64,000 nucleotides of DNA. It comes from Apostichopus japonicus. Its lineage: Eukaryota > Echinodermata > Holothuroidea > Aspidochirotida > Stichopodidae. The stretch spans positions 15,138,178-15,202,177 of the forward strand of contig NC_092579.1 in the NCBI RefSeq assembly GCF_037975245.1. The letters are read 5' to 3'. The notes under the pieces are model-generated. The model saw nothing but the letters and a program-made list of their open reading frames with translations. It was not told the DNA's origin and did no database searches. The translations under genes were made by a program, and so were the position numbers. Positions within the stretch are counted from its first letter, which is position 1. Every line of letters begins with the position of its first letter. Positions 25,301-37,767 of the stretch are shown here, in pieces.

Positions 25301-27437
25301 ATACAAGAGCTTTAATACATGTATGTGTAATATTTTCTGTAATATTTGCTGTAATATTCTGGGCAATATGCAAAGTATCCTAGGCACATATACTGTATAC
25401 ATCACAAAGGAGGCCTTTCCTATCCATGATTTCAAGTTGCTATAATCACACAATGCATTATTTCCATATAAGAGTAGTAGGACGATCATACTATACAGTT
25501 TCCCATTTCCCAGTAATGGCCCCCATCCCCACCCCAGGTCTACACACTGAAAACCAATGTTGATATTATTTCGATTTCTGAGCACCCAACATGTAACAAC
25601 GCTGTATGACAGCAAATAACACTCGAATTGTATTTTTGAGTACCCAAAATGTAACAACACTGTGCAACAGCAATACTGTACAGAACATGCAATAACACTC
25701 GAATTCGATTTCTGAGTACCCAAAATGTAACAACACTGTGCAACAGCAATACTGTACAGAACATGCAATAACACTCGAATTCGATTTCTGAGCACCCAAA
25801 ATGTAACAACGCTGTGCGACAGCAATACTGTACAGAACATGCAATAACACTCAAATTCGATTTCTGAGCACCCAAAATGTAACAGCGCTGTGCAACAGCA
25901 ATACTGTACATGCAATTACACTCGAATTCGAATTCTGAGCACCCAAAATGTAACAACGCTGTGCGACAGCAATACTGTACAGTACATGCAATAACACTCG
26001 AATTCAAATTCTCTACCGTACCTGTCTTAATGTTGGCCGTCTTAAGAATAGCTGGCAGAGATTTAACACCATCAAAAGAGTTAAAGTGATGTACAGAATG
26101 ATGAAGCCCATACATTCCATTCTGATGACTCGGCAGGCCTGACAATAACGCAGCCCTGCTAGGGGAACAACTGCTGACAGATGTGTAGCCATGCTTGATT
26201 GTTACGCTTCTCTTTGCAAGTCGGTTGAGACTGGGAGTTTTGCAAACACTGTTGTTGTAAACGGACGTTTCAAAGCCTACATCATCACCTGTAGGAGGAA
26301 ACACAGGTGAAACCACAAAAGAAAGAGTACATTAAAAAACAAAGGGATATGTCCATGAACGACTGAGAGACCAGTTAAGGTACAAAGAAACAAATTTGTG
26401 TCCACACCTAAACAGTCAATATTGAACTATATAGGATCTGGAAGTCTTGCGCCACAGGAGGAAAACGTAGGGTCATGTGACGTGCTCCCAGGTGCAACTT
26501 ATGTATTACTCATGTAAGTTTGATGTAATGAGATATTCTAGTCTTCTAGACAATAGAATGCCACTATTACAGGCATTTAGAGGGTATTAATTTTTAGAAT
26601 ATTGCTTGTTTGGATGATAATGGTATTGATATTTTCCTTCCTGTCTCATCTGCATGTGGCGCCTGCATGGCTACTATTCCAACATATACTGTCAGTCTTA
26701 TTGATTGTGAACGGCGGCCAATCCTGTCTTGTTACCAGTTTTTTTAAGGGCAAAACGGCAAGGAGACTTGTCCTGTCATCTGCTTCTTGTGTCTATGTGC
26801 ATTGTGTCCTGATAAGGTACTATGTGTTCCAGCTGCAGTTCGATGATTTGATAAAAATACTCAAAATAAGTTTTGGAGTTGAAAATCGCGGCAAACATTG
26901 GAAACATGTACCACTTGGCTAGATTCCATTGTTTGTGTTGCTTCACAGGGAATGTGGTAGCTACATATGGGATCATGACATTATTTATAGTGTAGCTGTT
27001 GTAGAATACACACTCAAATGATTACCATGATAGCTGACTGCTTCAAGAGAGCATTGCACATGACCCTCCATGGTTGGTACGTACGTTTTTTTGAACATCT
27101 CCTATCATAATTAACGTAGTCGGTCCGGCTACATATGCCGATGACATTCAAAAAGTGTTCATATTAATTATGCACTAGGCCTACAGTATATTCGTGTAAT
27201 GTAATTAGGCCTATATCAAACAAATGCACACACTCCCGTCCCAGCACAGGTTTTAAATTAGATTTTGAGTACGTAGACACTTACTCTAACTTTGAATATC
27301 ATATGTTACAAAACATACGCAAGGTGTAACTTACCAAGCATAACCAGTACATTTTTGTATGCATGGCAACGCGATGTTGAGTAAAGGAAAATTATCGATA
27401 CTAACAAAACATTTACTAATTCCGCGAAATTCATCAT
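22363..27437 (-). CDS. SGSH: N-sulfoglucosamine sulfohydrolase (heparan N-sulfatase), complete, five exons
   Basis: This lysosomal sulfatase removes N-linked sulfate from glucosamine during heparan sulfate breakdown. Exons (minus): 27437-27335, 26288-26022, 25289-25139, 24136-23904, 23126-22363; all GT/AG, phases 1,1,2,1, total 505 residues against 502 in human. Residues 1-26 form a signal peptide ending CHA. Metal-binding DD is at 36-37, and the CSPSR motif at 75-79 contains the cysteine converted to formylglycine. Other shared blocks: [62 protein letters not shown]-like YYPMR and YYYR. No break is seen, so it should be functional. Intron 2 carries a 78-bp minisatellite starting about 10 bp past the exon 2 donor, and intron 3 a (GGA)n tract. 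Upstream of the start is CpG-containing sequence with an inverted repeat. Identification is very secure. Confidence 0.97.
24248..24347. repeat. (GGA)n microsatellite in SGSH intron 3
   Basis: About 33 uninterrupted GGA triplets, a polypurine mirror tract able to form triplex DNA. Confidence 0.95.
25566..26014. repeat. 78-bp minisatellite in SGSH intron 2
   Basis: Nearly six copies of a 78-bp unit (TTCTGAGCACCCAAAATG...), with units differing at a few sites and some shortened. It stops about eight bases from the exon 2 splice donor. Confidence 0.9.
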
Positions 27438-27640
27438 AGACGATCAGTGCACCCAGGGTTATGCCTGGCAAACAGAATATGAGTATTTTCTATATTCGAG
27501 GTCAAGTTTGGCCTCCCTTTCTCTGTCTAGGTTAATCTGCGACAGCTGATCAACAGAGAAACAAGCGGGCTTCCGTTACACTTAGCCTAATCCTGTATCC
27601 GATCGCCTTTTGGCCAGCTAAATGGTCACGGGTCCGGTTA

Positions 27641-27672
27641 GCGAAATTATTTTTCCCACTTCGACGCGGCCA
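27641..27672 (+). promoter_or_regulatory. Left arm of inverted repeat upstream of SGSH
   Basis: This 32-bp segment (GCGAAATTATTTTTCCCACT...) is exactly reverse-complemented at 28516-28547. Both arms continue imperfectly into GGGCGTGG-like (KLF/Sp1 type) and ACGTCACA-like (CRE type) sequences. It lies about 200 bp upstream of the SGSH start. A promoter role is inferred. Confidence 0.4.
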
Positions 27673-28515
27673 CATGGGCGTGGCTTATGAAATACGTCAC
27701 AGGCCGGCAAGTTTGTGACTTCGACTTCGAGCTCTTACGTATAGCTCTTTAATAATATACTCAGCTAATATACTCAGGCCTAATATACTCAGGCCTAAGA
27801 CATGACTTCATGAAATCCATGATGATGTGCGACTGCTCCTCCCAGTCAATCGGGTCTTATGGAGCTCTTGAGGTAAATTCCATCACAAAATCAAACTGTG
27901 TTTGTCTATTAGATGTGTTATGAACCTCCCGTGTCTGGAAAAGTTTGGAAAAGAACCTCCCGTGAGAGCAGGGTCTGGAAAAGTTATAAATGAACCTCCC
28001 GTGGTATTGATTATTACACTTCATATTACACCAGGTAGGCCCACTGACCTTTCAATGCTAGAAACCTACAAAGATACATGTATTGTATTGTGCCCCATAT
28101 TGTTTTATCCATCATTCTAAATTATTTGTTCATTTATAAATGAACCCCCTTTTAAACGGCAGTAAGGAGCCTACGTGCTTTCATCATTAGTTTACGTACG
28201 CTACTGGGTATTGTTACGGACTTGAAATATTCTACCCATTTTATTAAACAGTTGTCACTTGCGTCTGTATTAACTATAACCAGGGAGCTGTTACTGTTAG
28301 AGTAGCAGCTCCCTGCTATAACTATGCCTAAATAGCAATGTCCCTCTGTACTATACTATTTATTATACTGGTACGTGTACTAGAATCCCTGACATGTAAC
28401 TTAATTAAGAACTTTCAGCACCCAAACAAACACCCGAGAGATATCACTGCATAGTCTGTGACGTGGACCAATAAGCCGTAACAACGACCGATAGTCCACG
28501 CCCATTATGCTAATA
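27673..28515. other. Spacer between inverted arms, no gene seen
   Basis: Contains three short repeats of GAACCTCCCGTG at about 27922-28003 and a hairpin CAGGGAGCTG...CAGCTCCCTG at about 28281-28315. No exon recognised. Confidence 0.5.
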
Positions 28516-28547
28516 TGGCCGCGTCGAAGTGGGAAAAATAATTTCGC
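28516..28547 (-). promoter_or_regulatory. Right arm of inverted repeat upstream of SGSH
   Basis: Exact inverted copy of 27641-27672, with CCACGCCC and GTGACGTGG motifs on its left side. No gene start is seen to the right, so it may be an inverted copy of a promoter segment or part of a fold-back repeat. Confidence 0.4.
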
Positions 28548-28763
28548 GGGCGGTACCGTTTCATTCCGATTATGGTAGGCCCTGTGGGACAAATAAACCA
28601 TATTATATCCGCTTATTAATTCAAAATATATACGCGTATTAAATCGAATATTATACACAATATATAAGCATATGATATATTAGTATTAATTCGAATACAT
28701 ACGGGTTTTAATGCTAATGTATACAAGTATGTAATCAGCTGATATATTCAAATTAATACGCGT

Positions 28764-29850
28764 AGTATAGTAGTAGTAGTAGTAAGTTGAGTCTCGTCTA
28801 TCCGACATGCTCAGTGATTAACCTCCGCCACGTATCACGATCTTGCGCAAGGTTTATTGCTTCTTTGAAATTGTTAATATTAATGTCCTTGAATTGCGAC
28901 TTTATTTTTCCAAGCAATGTAGTCACGGGCCTTCCAACTGGTTTAGCAGTATGTCTCAGTAGACTCAGTGCTTCTCTTAAAGCAACCTTTGCTGGAGCGT
29001 CCTCTTGGAGTCCAAAAAATCTCAATCTTCTATGTGCGACTATCGATGACCAAGGTGTTTGGTTGGTTTCGTTGTAGAGCACATCATTTGATAACCAATT
29101 ATTATTGGTCCATCTAATGTTGAGAATATTTCGAAGTAGTCTCCTTTGAAAAGTGTCAATTTTGCGATCAAGATCCTTCGTTGTGCCCCACAGTTCGCAA
29201 TTGTACAAAAAAATACTCTTTAAGAAAGTCTCAAAAATCCTAAGCTTAATGTTCCGGCTTATGTTTTTGCTTTTAAAAATGCTTGACAGTGTGTTGAAAG
29301 CACCGTTGGTTATACCAATTCTTCTGTTAATGTCTTCTTCGGTCCCCAGCAAGCTTCCAACATATTTACATTTCTTCCAACTGTCATTTCCTTTTCTTGT
29401 GATTGTAAATTTCTCAGTTTTTGTGCAATTGATTTTCAGATTTCTTACTGCCAGTTTGTCAGAGACTCGTTTTTCGATGTCTTGCAGTATATGCTGACCA
29501 GTTGGTGCCCAAGAGATATCATCAGCGTATTGTTGGTCTACTGTGAAAAAAAGAATTAGTGGTGGTAGTGCTGTAATCATGATCAACTAACTGCGATGGC
29601 AGGATAACTGCATCGATATCATTATCATCTGATTTCAAAGAGTTGGCTAGATAAGTTATAAAAAATAGTGCACTTGCACTATCTCCTTGTGGTGAACCAA
29701 TGTTAGTGTTAAAAGGAAGTCCTAGTTTGCCCTCTAATTTGACGGTGTAGGAGACGTTATAATATGGTATATAATATGGTAAATAATATGGTATGTAATA
29801 CGGTATGTAATATTGGTATATTTGTCCAACAGGCGGGTTACCATATCTGA
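28764..29850 (-). mobile_element. 5'-truncated LINE: reverse transcriptase C-terminal part
   Basis: Minus-strand frames encode the end of a non-LTR reverse transcriptase. GSPQGDSASALFF (palm, from about 29700) lies in one frame, and QQYADDIS and the rest, down to a stop at 28798, lie in another overlapping frame, so there is at least one frameshift between them. The C-terminal part RRLLRNILNIRW...AHRRLRFFG resembles the region after the RT domain in several LINE clades. A 3' UTR of about 15 bp and a (CTA)n tail at 28764-28783 follow. The 5' end breaks into a TATGGTATATAA microsatellite at about 29758-29818. Clade not assigned; RTE-like by the short 3' end. Confidence 0.8.
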
Positions 29851-29879
29851 TGTGTGTACAAGATTTATTTAGATTCATA

Positions 29880-30614
29880 ATGCATTTACATGATAACCAT
29901 CTCGATTACTGAAAATAAGTATTGCAATGATTACAGAAATACATTTAAAATTGGTAACACCTTAATGATGTAGTGCTGGGTGCAGATATCCTGTTTAAAC
30001 TTGCAAAATGTTGATTCTTGTTTGTAAAGGAATTAGAACCTGTGATAGTGCCCCAAAACTGTCTTAGCTTTCTTGTTCGGTAGCTTAAAATTGTCATCTA
30101 GATAAGATGTCAAGTTGCCCTTATAAGTTGACATTTTCAGTAAATGTTCAGATTATATTTAATAATATCCTGTCAAGTTTCTGCAAGAAAACAATGAATT
30201 GTTTAGTTGTGTTATTTCTGGAATCTAAAATTTTTCTGAGAAATTATTAAATGATGACTTTATGCAAATTTAGGCAAAATATTAAATTGTTGTCTTATAT
30301 ACAAGTGTACAATTTTGACGTCTCTCCAGGTGTATAATTTTGGCTATTATAACCTGCCGTAGAAAATTTATATTATCTTGTTATCTGAACAGTTTTCTGA
30401 AAATGTCAACTTCCGGGATACTTTCGCATTAGCTCGTTCTTCTGGAAATTGTAGTGTCGGCGACACCTTAAATACGTAAAATGCAGACGAGAGCTGTAGC
30501 TGTAATTGATAATTGAAAATGGGGACAAAAACTTGGCTTTGTCCCCTCACACGTAGGAGGCTAGCTATACGCGCCCCCTTCCCTAGTTTTTGATAGCTCC
30601 CTACTATACCTACC
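29880..30614. other. Intergenic stretch, nothing recognised
   Basis: AT-rich, no exon or clear repeat identified on either strand. Confidence 0.5.
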
Positions 30615-31942
30615 CAGGGGCGTATCCAGGATTTTCCATTAGGGGGGCGTCAGGCATGAATGATCGCCGTCCTGGAGGATAGGTCTAAGGGGAGGGGTGG
30701 ACAATTTTTGCTTTCGAAGAAGGGCTGAAATGCAAAATGGTGCCATATGCATGGGCGGCGATCCGTACTTCCGAGTGGGGGATATGACCTTGTTGACTAT
30801 CTAAGCGTAGCGCCACCATGGGTTGGCGCGAAGCGTACCAGAAAATTTTGGGATTAACAATCCCTCTAGATGGCCGGAAACGGCACTTCCCGAGGTTTCC
30901 AAGCGGCATATAACCAACTTTAAAATAGGGATGTCATGTCCGAAATATCTCATAATCAGGATCCAAAATACCTTTTTTTTTTAAATTTCGGGTGTTATTT
31001 TGGGAAAATTGCCCCTGTCAATCTTGTTTCAGGCGCAACGTTAGAATGTTCGAGAGCTCTTTTATATTATTTGATGAAGAAAATGGCCTCATGCAGGCTA
31101 TTATAGGCCTATGCACATGCAATACACAATTACACATAGTTACATTCCTAGGTACCGATTGCTAGGGCATCCAGGTGAAACGTGTATTAAGCATTACCCT
31201 GGTTACATGAGATTCTCAGCTGTTCGAGGGAACATGTACGTGTGTAGGCCTACTATAGGGCCTATATGAATACTATGAGGGTGCATATATGTACTATATC
31301 AATACCGTGGGCGCAATAATACATTTTGTTGTTATAGGGCCAATGAAGTCTACAGTCAACTATTCTTGCTTTATAAAGACGCTTTATTTGAAAAGATCGC
31401 ACTGCGTTTATGGTAGGCGAGAAATGAAGCTAAAAAAGAGCCGTACATTAACGATGATGCATAAATGTAGGCATGAAAATATTCTTATCCCTGGCATTTG
31501 GTGGGGGGGGGGGGATATGGTGTATTACATCTCCTCCACCCATTTTCATGGGGGATATATCCCCCCTTCCCCAGGATCGCCGCCCATGGCCATATGTGAT
31601 CCATTTTTCGACCTTAATAATAAGCAACATTTCCAGTAAATATGGACACAAAATGCACAATTTAGTATGGCTGGCATGTCACTTAGTGTTTATAGTGATA
31701 ATACAAACATAATTACCATCTATGTTTCTAAAACTATTATGCCGCCGAACTTCGCCAGAACCCTTTTTTTTGCAAACAAAAAATAAAGCATACGGGAGGG
31801 GGGGGGGGGGGTTGAGCGATCACCGACATCTCACACAAAGGTCGTCATCAATTTTTTTTTTTTTTTTGCTAAACTTTTTTTTTTTTGCTGACGGCCAATA
31901 GGGGGGGCGCGCGCCTGTTGCGCCCCCCTGGATACGCCCCTG
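30615..31942. mobile_element. hAT-like element, outer member of a nest
   Basis: Ends CAGGGGCGTATCCAGG and CCTGGATACGCCCCTG are perfect inverted repeats. The flanking octamers TACCTACC and TATTTATA agree at only half of positions, so the target duplication is decayed or lost. Subterminal G-rich tracts are present. It contains a second element at 30750-31588. Confidence 0.75.
30750..31588. mobile_element. hAT-like element nested in 30615-31942
   Basis: Ends CATGGGCGGCGATCC and GGATCGCCGCCCATG are perfect inverted repeats with a perfect 8-bp duplication GCCATATG (30742-30749, 31589-31596). It carries the conserved hairpin at 30810-30829 and GCCGGAAACGGC at 30873-30884. Confidence 0.88.
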
Positions 31943-33685
31943 TATTTATAACTTGTACTACATGGGTCTTTTCAATCCAATATGATAAAAATGAATTGTG
32001 CGTTTTTGCAAATTTGCAAATCACGTGACTTTTATTCTCCGATATTATCTAAACTGTAAATCAAAAGACTGCTGAAAATGCAAAAAAAAAAAATCCTCAA
32101 CAGTAACGCGCGCACACACACGCCATACTAGCACAACCATGCAGCTGGGTAAAACCTGACACACGGTATATGTGATCACTTTCCGCAAAATAATGTACAT
32201 GATATGCGACCTCAGTCAGTGACGTGCACAGGATGTCATATATGTTGGAAGGGGAGGGGGAGGGGTACTCGTATGCGACCTCAGTCATGACGTGTACAGG
32301 ATAAAGGTTGGGAGGGGGCAGGGGTGCAAGTTTCCTGACTGATTTTATATTTGGCATGGACCTTTATGTCCGTGCTGCTCGGGCTGACGAAATATTTTAC
32401 GAATGAGGGGTGTGGCTTTGGGTTGGTTGGATGCGAATCCCATGTAGGGGGATCTGGGGAGGGGTTTACTCAGAAGAAACTTCAAAGTTTAGACGTTATG
32501 TTGAGCATTCGGAATTATATATATGTTATGTAAGTTATGTCTATAATTAGGTATTAACGCAAGGTTAAGTCGCGCTAATAAATTTTGAACTTTGCAAAAT
32601 GCTCCGAATGATGGTGATGGTGGGGGTGGATTGGGGTGAGGGGGGGGTCCCGCCTATGCATTCCCTAAGGTAAACACGACTCTCACATTACATTTATTTC
32701 TTCTTTTTTTGTATAGAACAGAGCATGAGCATGAATCCCTGAAAAGAATTCTAAAGATATATTTACTCACATTTTGCAAGGGAAACTAACGGCAAGTTTA
32801 TTCGTGCTCAAATTTCGTTCGGTTGTTTGCGGGTTTTGTATCAGTTAGTTTTGTCCGTGGCTAGGCGAGGTTATATATCGATGCTTGCATCAAATTATCA
32901 TTCAGTTACACAACCGTAGACATTGAGTTCCGCAAAGACTGACGGGTTTATTACATCCGTAATATTACACCGAATTCTAAATACATGGAAAATAATTTTC
33001 ACTGCAGCATTTAAGGTACTCCATGTTGATAATCATCCGATTTGAATAAGGTTTAAACTTTGTAATAGAATCGAAAGTCACAAATGTTATACATTAACCT
33101 ATCGATGAAATCGCTTCTCCAATATTTAGTATCACAGGAAAGTACATCGTACACAGTCATATTGTTGATTAACCCAGCATGTTAAATGAAACAAGGAAGC
33201 AACATAGTTATGGGCACTCACATAGGCCTAGCCAAATATAAGTGCAGCACATTGATGTGCATGAACCTGTATGGAAAAGATCTTGAGCGGTGGAGGCGGG
33301 TGGGGCGGGTTTGTGTCTAGTGATGGGTCCTTCTGGAAAGGTTCCGCTAAGAATGTTAAGAAACATGTTGGGTCCACCCCCCCCCCTCATTTATTGCAAC
33401 GATTGGGCTTGCTGTTCAGATATAGGCTACCCCACTACCGTTAGTGATCTATAGCTTGCTTTTGACTTCTCGTAAGACATCGTTCCAGAACCTTGGTCTC
33501 AGTGCAAAGATATTCTAATTTGTAATAAATACATGCACGTTATCGTTTTAACGGAATCCCAGCAAACACATCATTAGAGTATGCTTCATCCAAATTATAT
33601 ACAATTTTCGAGTTGGGGTGGGGCGGGTGGGGGGGGGGTAACCAGGTAGAAGGAACTTCTGCAGCCAAGTGTGTCAAGAAGTGAG
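31943..33685. other. Intergenic stretch with short repeats, no gene seen
   Basis: A roughly 80-bp partial tandem duplication (TATGCGACCTCAGTCA...ACAGGAT) lies at about 32195-32305. Otherwise no exon or element recognised. Confidence 0.5.
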
Positions 33686-34192
33686 GTGGACGGCAGGGCC
33701 GTCTTAAGGCATGGGCCCACTGGGCCCTGGCCCAGGGCCCCGCGATGTCAGGGGCCCCGCAATCGTAGTAACCCCATGTCTTAATCTGGGAGGAAAACTT
33801 ATTGAATAGGCCATTATGACTGATTGAATTCGATACTTCATGACAACTTGTGACGAGAGTTGGTGAAACACTTGAGAGTTTTACATTAAATATTCGAATC
33901 TGAGTTGGACACCCTGGAATATACAATGCCCGAAGGCTTACAACACCTCAAAACACCTCAAAAAGATTGACTTTCAGCCAATCATACAACAGTTTACGAT
34001 CAAGAAATGCCGCAAGTTCCCCCAGTTGAAAGACTCAACACAAGGGTGTTACAAATGGTGAGTCCAGTATTGTTAGGGAAGGGATGGAGGGCAACTGGAA
34101 GATTACTCTTCTATAATGTATTTCAGCTTTTAGATATATCACGTATGTTATTCAGCTAAAGTTTTATGCTTTATGCGCGACATAGGGAGGGG

Positions 34193-35017
34193 CATAGGCG
34201 TAGGAGGCGGGAGGGGGGCTGCAGCCCCCAAGCAATATTTTTTTGTGAAAATTCGGGCAATATGCTGAGAATTTTTCGGGCATCTACTGAAAGAAGAATA
34301 ATTTGCAATATGTTTTTCATTTTTTTTGGGGTGAAAATTCGGGCAATATGCTGAGAATTTTTCGGACACCTACCAGTGGCGAAGCCTCCATACAGTCAGG
34401 GGATACCCCCCCTCAACCCTGACGGACTCAAATGGACTGCTGGCGCCCTTTTCAGCTTTTTACCACTTTTTACTTATTCGCGATTATTGACTTTTTTATT
34501 GCGCTCTCAAATACCTATTGACATTTGTCACATTTGGTGCAATTTTCTGACAAATGGCGATGACACATATTTATTCTTTGTTTAGCTGCAAATTAGCAAG
34601 GCATGGAAAGGGTCAATTCCGGCGATCTAGGGAGTATCTTTACTCCAAAAATTTCTGTAAGCTCCGCGCCAACCTGTAGTGGCGCTCCGCTTAGATAGTG
34701 TCGAAAGCGCCCCTACAGACCATTCTCTCCCCCTGACCAATACCCCTTGCTCCGCCACTGGCACCTACTGAAAGAAGAATAATTTGTGTTTCCAATGGTT
34801 AAACTTATATAATTATTATCATTATTGTTGTAACGACTTCCCAATAATTCTAACCAATATGGAAGGGAATAACACGGAAAACGATTTTATGATATTGGCA
34901 TGTGATGATATGCACATTGACACGTGGAACGCGCGCGGAGCGCGTGAAAAATGTTGGTTATATTTTTCGGGCAAGTCGTTGCAGCCCCCCAAATCAAATG
35001 AGGCTCCTACGCCTATG
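34193..35017. mobile_element. hAT-like element, middle of the three-level nest
   Basis: Ends CATAGGCGTAGGAG and CTCCTACGCCTATG, with a perfect 8-bp duplication GGGAGGGG (34185-34192, 35018-35025). A 3' fragment of the same family (AACGCGCGCGGAGCGCG, TATTTTTCGGGCAAGTCGTT) recurs at about 41920-41998. Confidence 0.9.
34373..34760. mobile_element. hAT-like MITE, innermost of the three-level nest
   Basis: 388 bp, ends CAGTGGCGAAGC and GCTCCGCCACTG, duplication ACACCTAC/GCACCTAC (34365-34372, 34761-34768; one mismatch). Inverted copy of the family member at 14547-14949. It interrupts the second of two tandem CGGGCAATATGCTGAG units of the host element. Confidence 0.92.
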
Positions 35018-35743
35018 GGGAGGGGTGGTAAATGCAGGCATATATATTCTTGAGCGATTGTCAAGGATGTGTCAATTTTTCACGCAACTTTTTTCGAACT
35101 CACTTGATTGAGGGGCCCCGCTCCATTGCCGGGCCCAGGGCCCGGTGATCACTTAAGACGGCCCTGGTGGACGGCTGACATTGCGATAGCTTTACGTCTT
35201 GTAGGGTAACGAGTACTGACCTATTACATGTAGACAAACACGTGCTATATAGTAGCGCGGTAATAACAACATTTTGTTTCTTTAAGGAGCTCACCCTCCC
35301 ACATTCCCTTTTTGTTACTTAAACACTAACCCCCGGCGTCCCTCTTCCCCTTCCAAACTGAACATTGTAGGAAGAATTGAAATATGTATTATCTTGTGGA
35401 CGATTGCCATAGACTTTCGCACAGTACTAGTCCCTATATACAAAGGATGTGTAATTTGTCAAGTTGACAACGAATGGGACATCTTAAATAAACTTTCATT
35501 TGGAATCGCCCGATATAGTATCTGATATTGCCAAGTTATACTTATTCACAACAGAAAGGTACTACTCTTGTTTTTGCCTAGATTTACAAGCGGAATTGAA
35601 AAGTATTCGAAATGTGCTCACCATGGTCTTACCAGCACCCATAGCATTAAAAATGACTTATACAAGGGTGTTATTGAAACGAATGACAATTGCGTTACAC
35701 ATAACGAATGACAATATGTTGTACACAATAAAAAATTGCGTTG

Positions 35744-36353
35744 ACTAAAACGAATGACAGTAATGACAGCACAGACATTTGCTTCAACCGGATATCACAG
35801 TTCAGACTTCGTGGGTATATTGAAGCCACGCAAACCGAGTGGACGCGAAGTGCGTGGCTTACAGATCTAGTAAAGTACGGACAAGATACTAACGCACCTT
35901 ATAGTAAGCGAAATTGTAAGTCTGATTTTAAAAAGTAAATTTAACGTCATTTTTCCGATATTAATTGTTAGAAACTAACAATACTATCATCTTGAAACGG
36001 CTTCAGTTATCTTTCTATATACATCTACAGAGGTAAATGTCAAAAGCACAGCACTCAAGCGCATTCTCACAAAAAAAGAACTTTCCCTGTGGTTTCTATT
36101 CGTAAATTACACCAAAACCCTGCAACCACGTAACATGCGATTTTCCTCAAATCATTTTTGCGCAGAAAACCAATAACCGCGTTTACTCCACCCACTCATT
36201 CTATCTCTCCTCACCACTGTCCTTCGTTGTCATTCGTTGTCATATTCGTTGTCATTCGTTGTCATTCGCTGTCATTCGCTGTCATTCGCGAATGATATTT
36301 AACCCTGTACAAAGTCAATTGTCATTCGGTCATTCGCTGTCATTCGTTTTAGT
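35744..36353. repeat. Fold-back-like element with TGTCATTCG subterminal repeats
   Basis: ACTAAAACGAATGACAG at 35744-35760 is exactly inverted at 36337-36353. The right side holds about eight tandem GTCATTCGYT units (36228-36345) and the left flank scattered inverted ones (CGAATGACA). No coding frame. Target duplication not seen. Confidence 0.55.
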
Positions 36354-36527
36354 TTGTCCCTTATACAAGCATACTCTGTACAGAGTGCGTGATATCGCTG
36401 TTGGAATTCCCCCAGGATTTCGTAATCACGTCTCTCATATTTGTAACCAGGGTATTTCCAACAAACCGCGTATAGTTCAATGTTTGTCGTGAATCATTGC
36501 ATGCTGGCAATGGAAGCTGTATAGTCA

Positions 36528-36707
36528 TATAAAGCAAAGAATTTACTTCAAACATACTCTAACACCTGAAGCTGTCGTACCTGGAAATGCGCTACCTGTT
36601 AATGACCTCTGGCCAGATTTCATTCTTTAGTTCACGCAAAGATCTTACAGATTTACCAGCACGTATATATATATACAGTGGTTAGAGTCAACCATCGCGA
36701 AATTCAG
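36528..36707 (+). promoter_or_regulatory. Promoter and 5' untranslated exon of IFIT-like copy 1
   Basis: A TATAAA at 36528-36533 lies about 180 bp before a donor AAATTCAG|GTATGT at 36707/36708. The CCAGATTTCATTC to GCGAAATTCAG segment is conserved before copies 2 and 3, with the donor kept in all three, which supports a short non-coding first exon. The start site is inferred. Confidence 0.5.
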
Positions 36708-37767
36708 GTATGTTGTTTTATGTCTTCTGATTATTTCTGGCCTCACATGAATTCGAGTACGAAATATAGCATTGGGAATGAAGGTAGGGGTGGGGGGGGG
36801 GGAGAATATTCATGGGTTTGCATTACTGCTACGTTTCGGATGGCTTGAATCTCAGGTGTCACGTAGACGTTGGCTTGTTATACCATACTTTTTGTTATAA
36901 TCATGTTTAAATGGTAGTAGGCTATATAGTATTATAGGCAACCCAATGTAGTTGACGCATGAGGTTTGAAAAGTCCTGTTCAGGATTAGCACAACTAGGC
37001 CTAAGGATAGGCTACATATGCCATTGTGTAAACATCTTGCGCGTTCAAACAGTAGTGAACTTAATACGGATCCGAACGAACTTTGGACCACTCGCGATCA
37101 TGCAACGCAAAGACGTGGTTTACTGTGTAAATTTACGAAGTTCAAAGCCTTCGTGGAGCCTCGTGCTTTGTGAATTGCGATAAATCTAGCTGTTAGTTAC
37201 ATTTCGTCCAAGACTCGTGTTACCCGTACTTTTTCCATTAATTTACACACTAAATTCGTCATTTCCCGATAGCCCATGTCCTACCGCGACCATATACTAT
37301 GGTATAGCTGATGGTTTAGACTATCATATGGCACTTGCAAATCTGCTCATGCATGACCATTTAGAATTTCAGCTATAAGAGGAAATCAGTTTTGGCCTCA
37401 AATATGCTAGTAAGACAAATATCTTAATGGTCACTTATGCACCAACTAAAAGTACCATGCTGATACCCTCACAGTATTTGTTATCTCCCTGAAACGTTTA
37501 TTTGTCTAAATTTATTATTCAACAATGCCTGCAAGCAACTTGAAGATGCAGGAATGTAGGTTGGAAACTTCTAGCACATTACATTGATTGTTGCGGTATG
37601 GTACCGCACTTATATTGCGACCAATTGTTAAAGGGTAACGCAATCTATAAGACTGACTAGCTTTAGATATGAGAAATGATTGAAGGGGATGCGGCATATA
37701 TTTATCACAGGAAACTTGTGTGTGCACTGGTAACTAACACACCTGTCTGTATCCATCAGCATTACAG

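Larger units (their letters stand above)
33694..35166. mobile_element. hAT-like element, outermost of a three-level nest
   Basis: Ends CAGGGCCGTCTTAAG and CTTAAGACGGCCCTG are inverted repeats, with further subterminal GGGCCC-rich symmetry, and a perfect 8-bp duplication GTGGACGG (33686-33693, 35167-35174). Without its insertions it is about 640 bp and has no transposase. Confidence 0.92.

Noticed and set aside
25566-26014. CRISPR-like array
   Set aside because: Units are contiguous with no unique spacers, in a eukaryotic intron; it is a minisatellite.
25241-26316. Long minus-strand frames of 224 and 258 codons
   Set aside because: They read through the stop-free 78-bp minisatellite; only the 26022-26288 part is a real exon, of SGSH.
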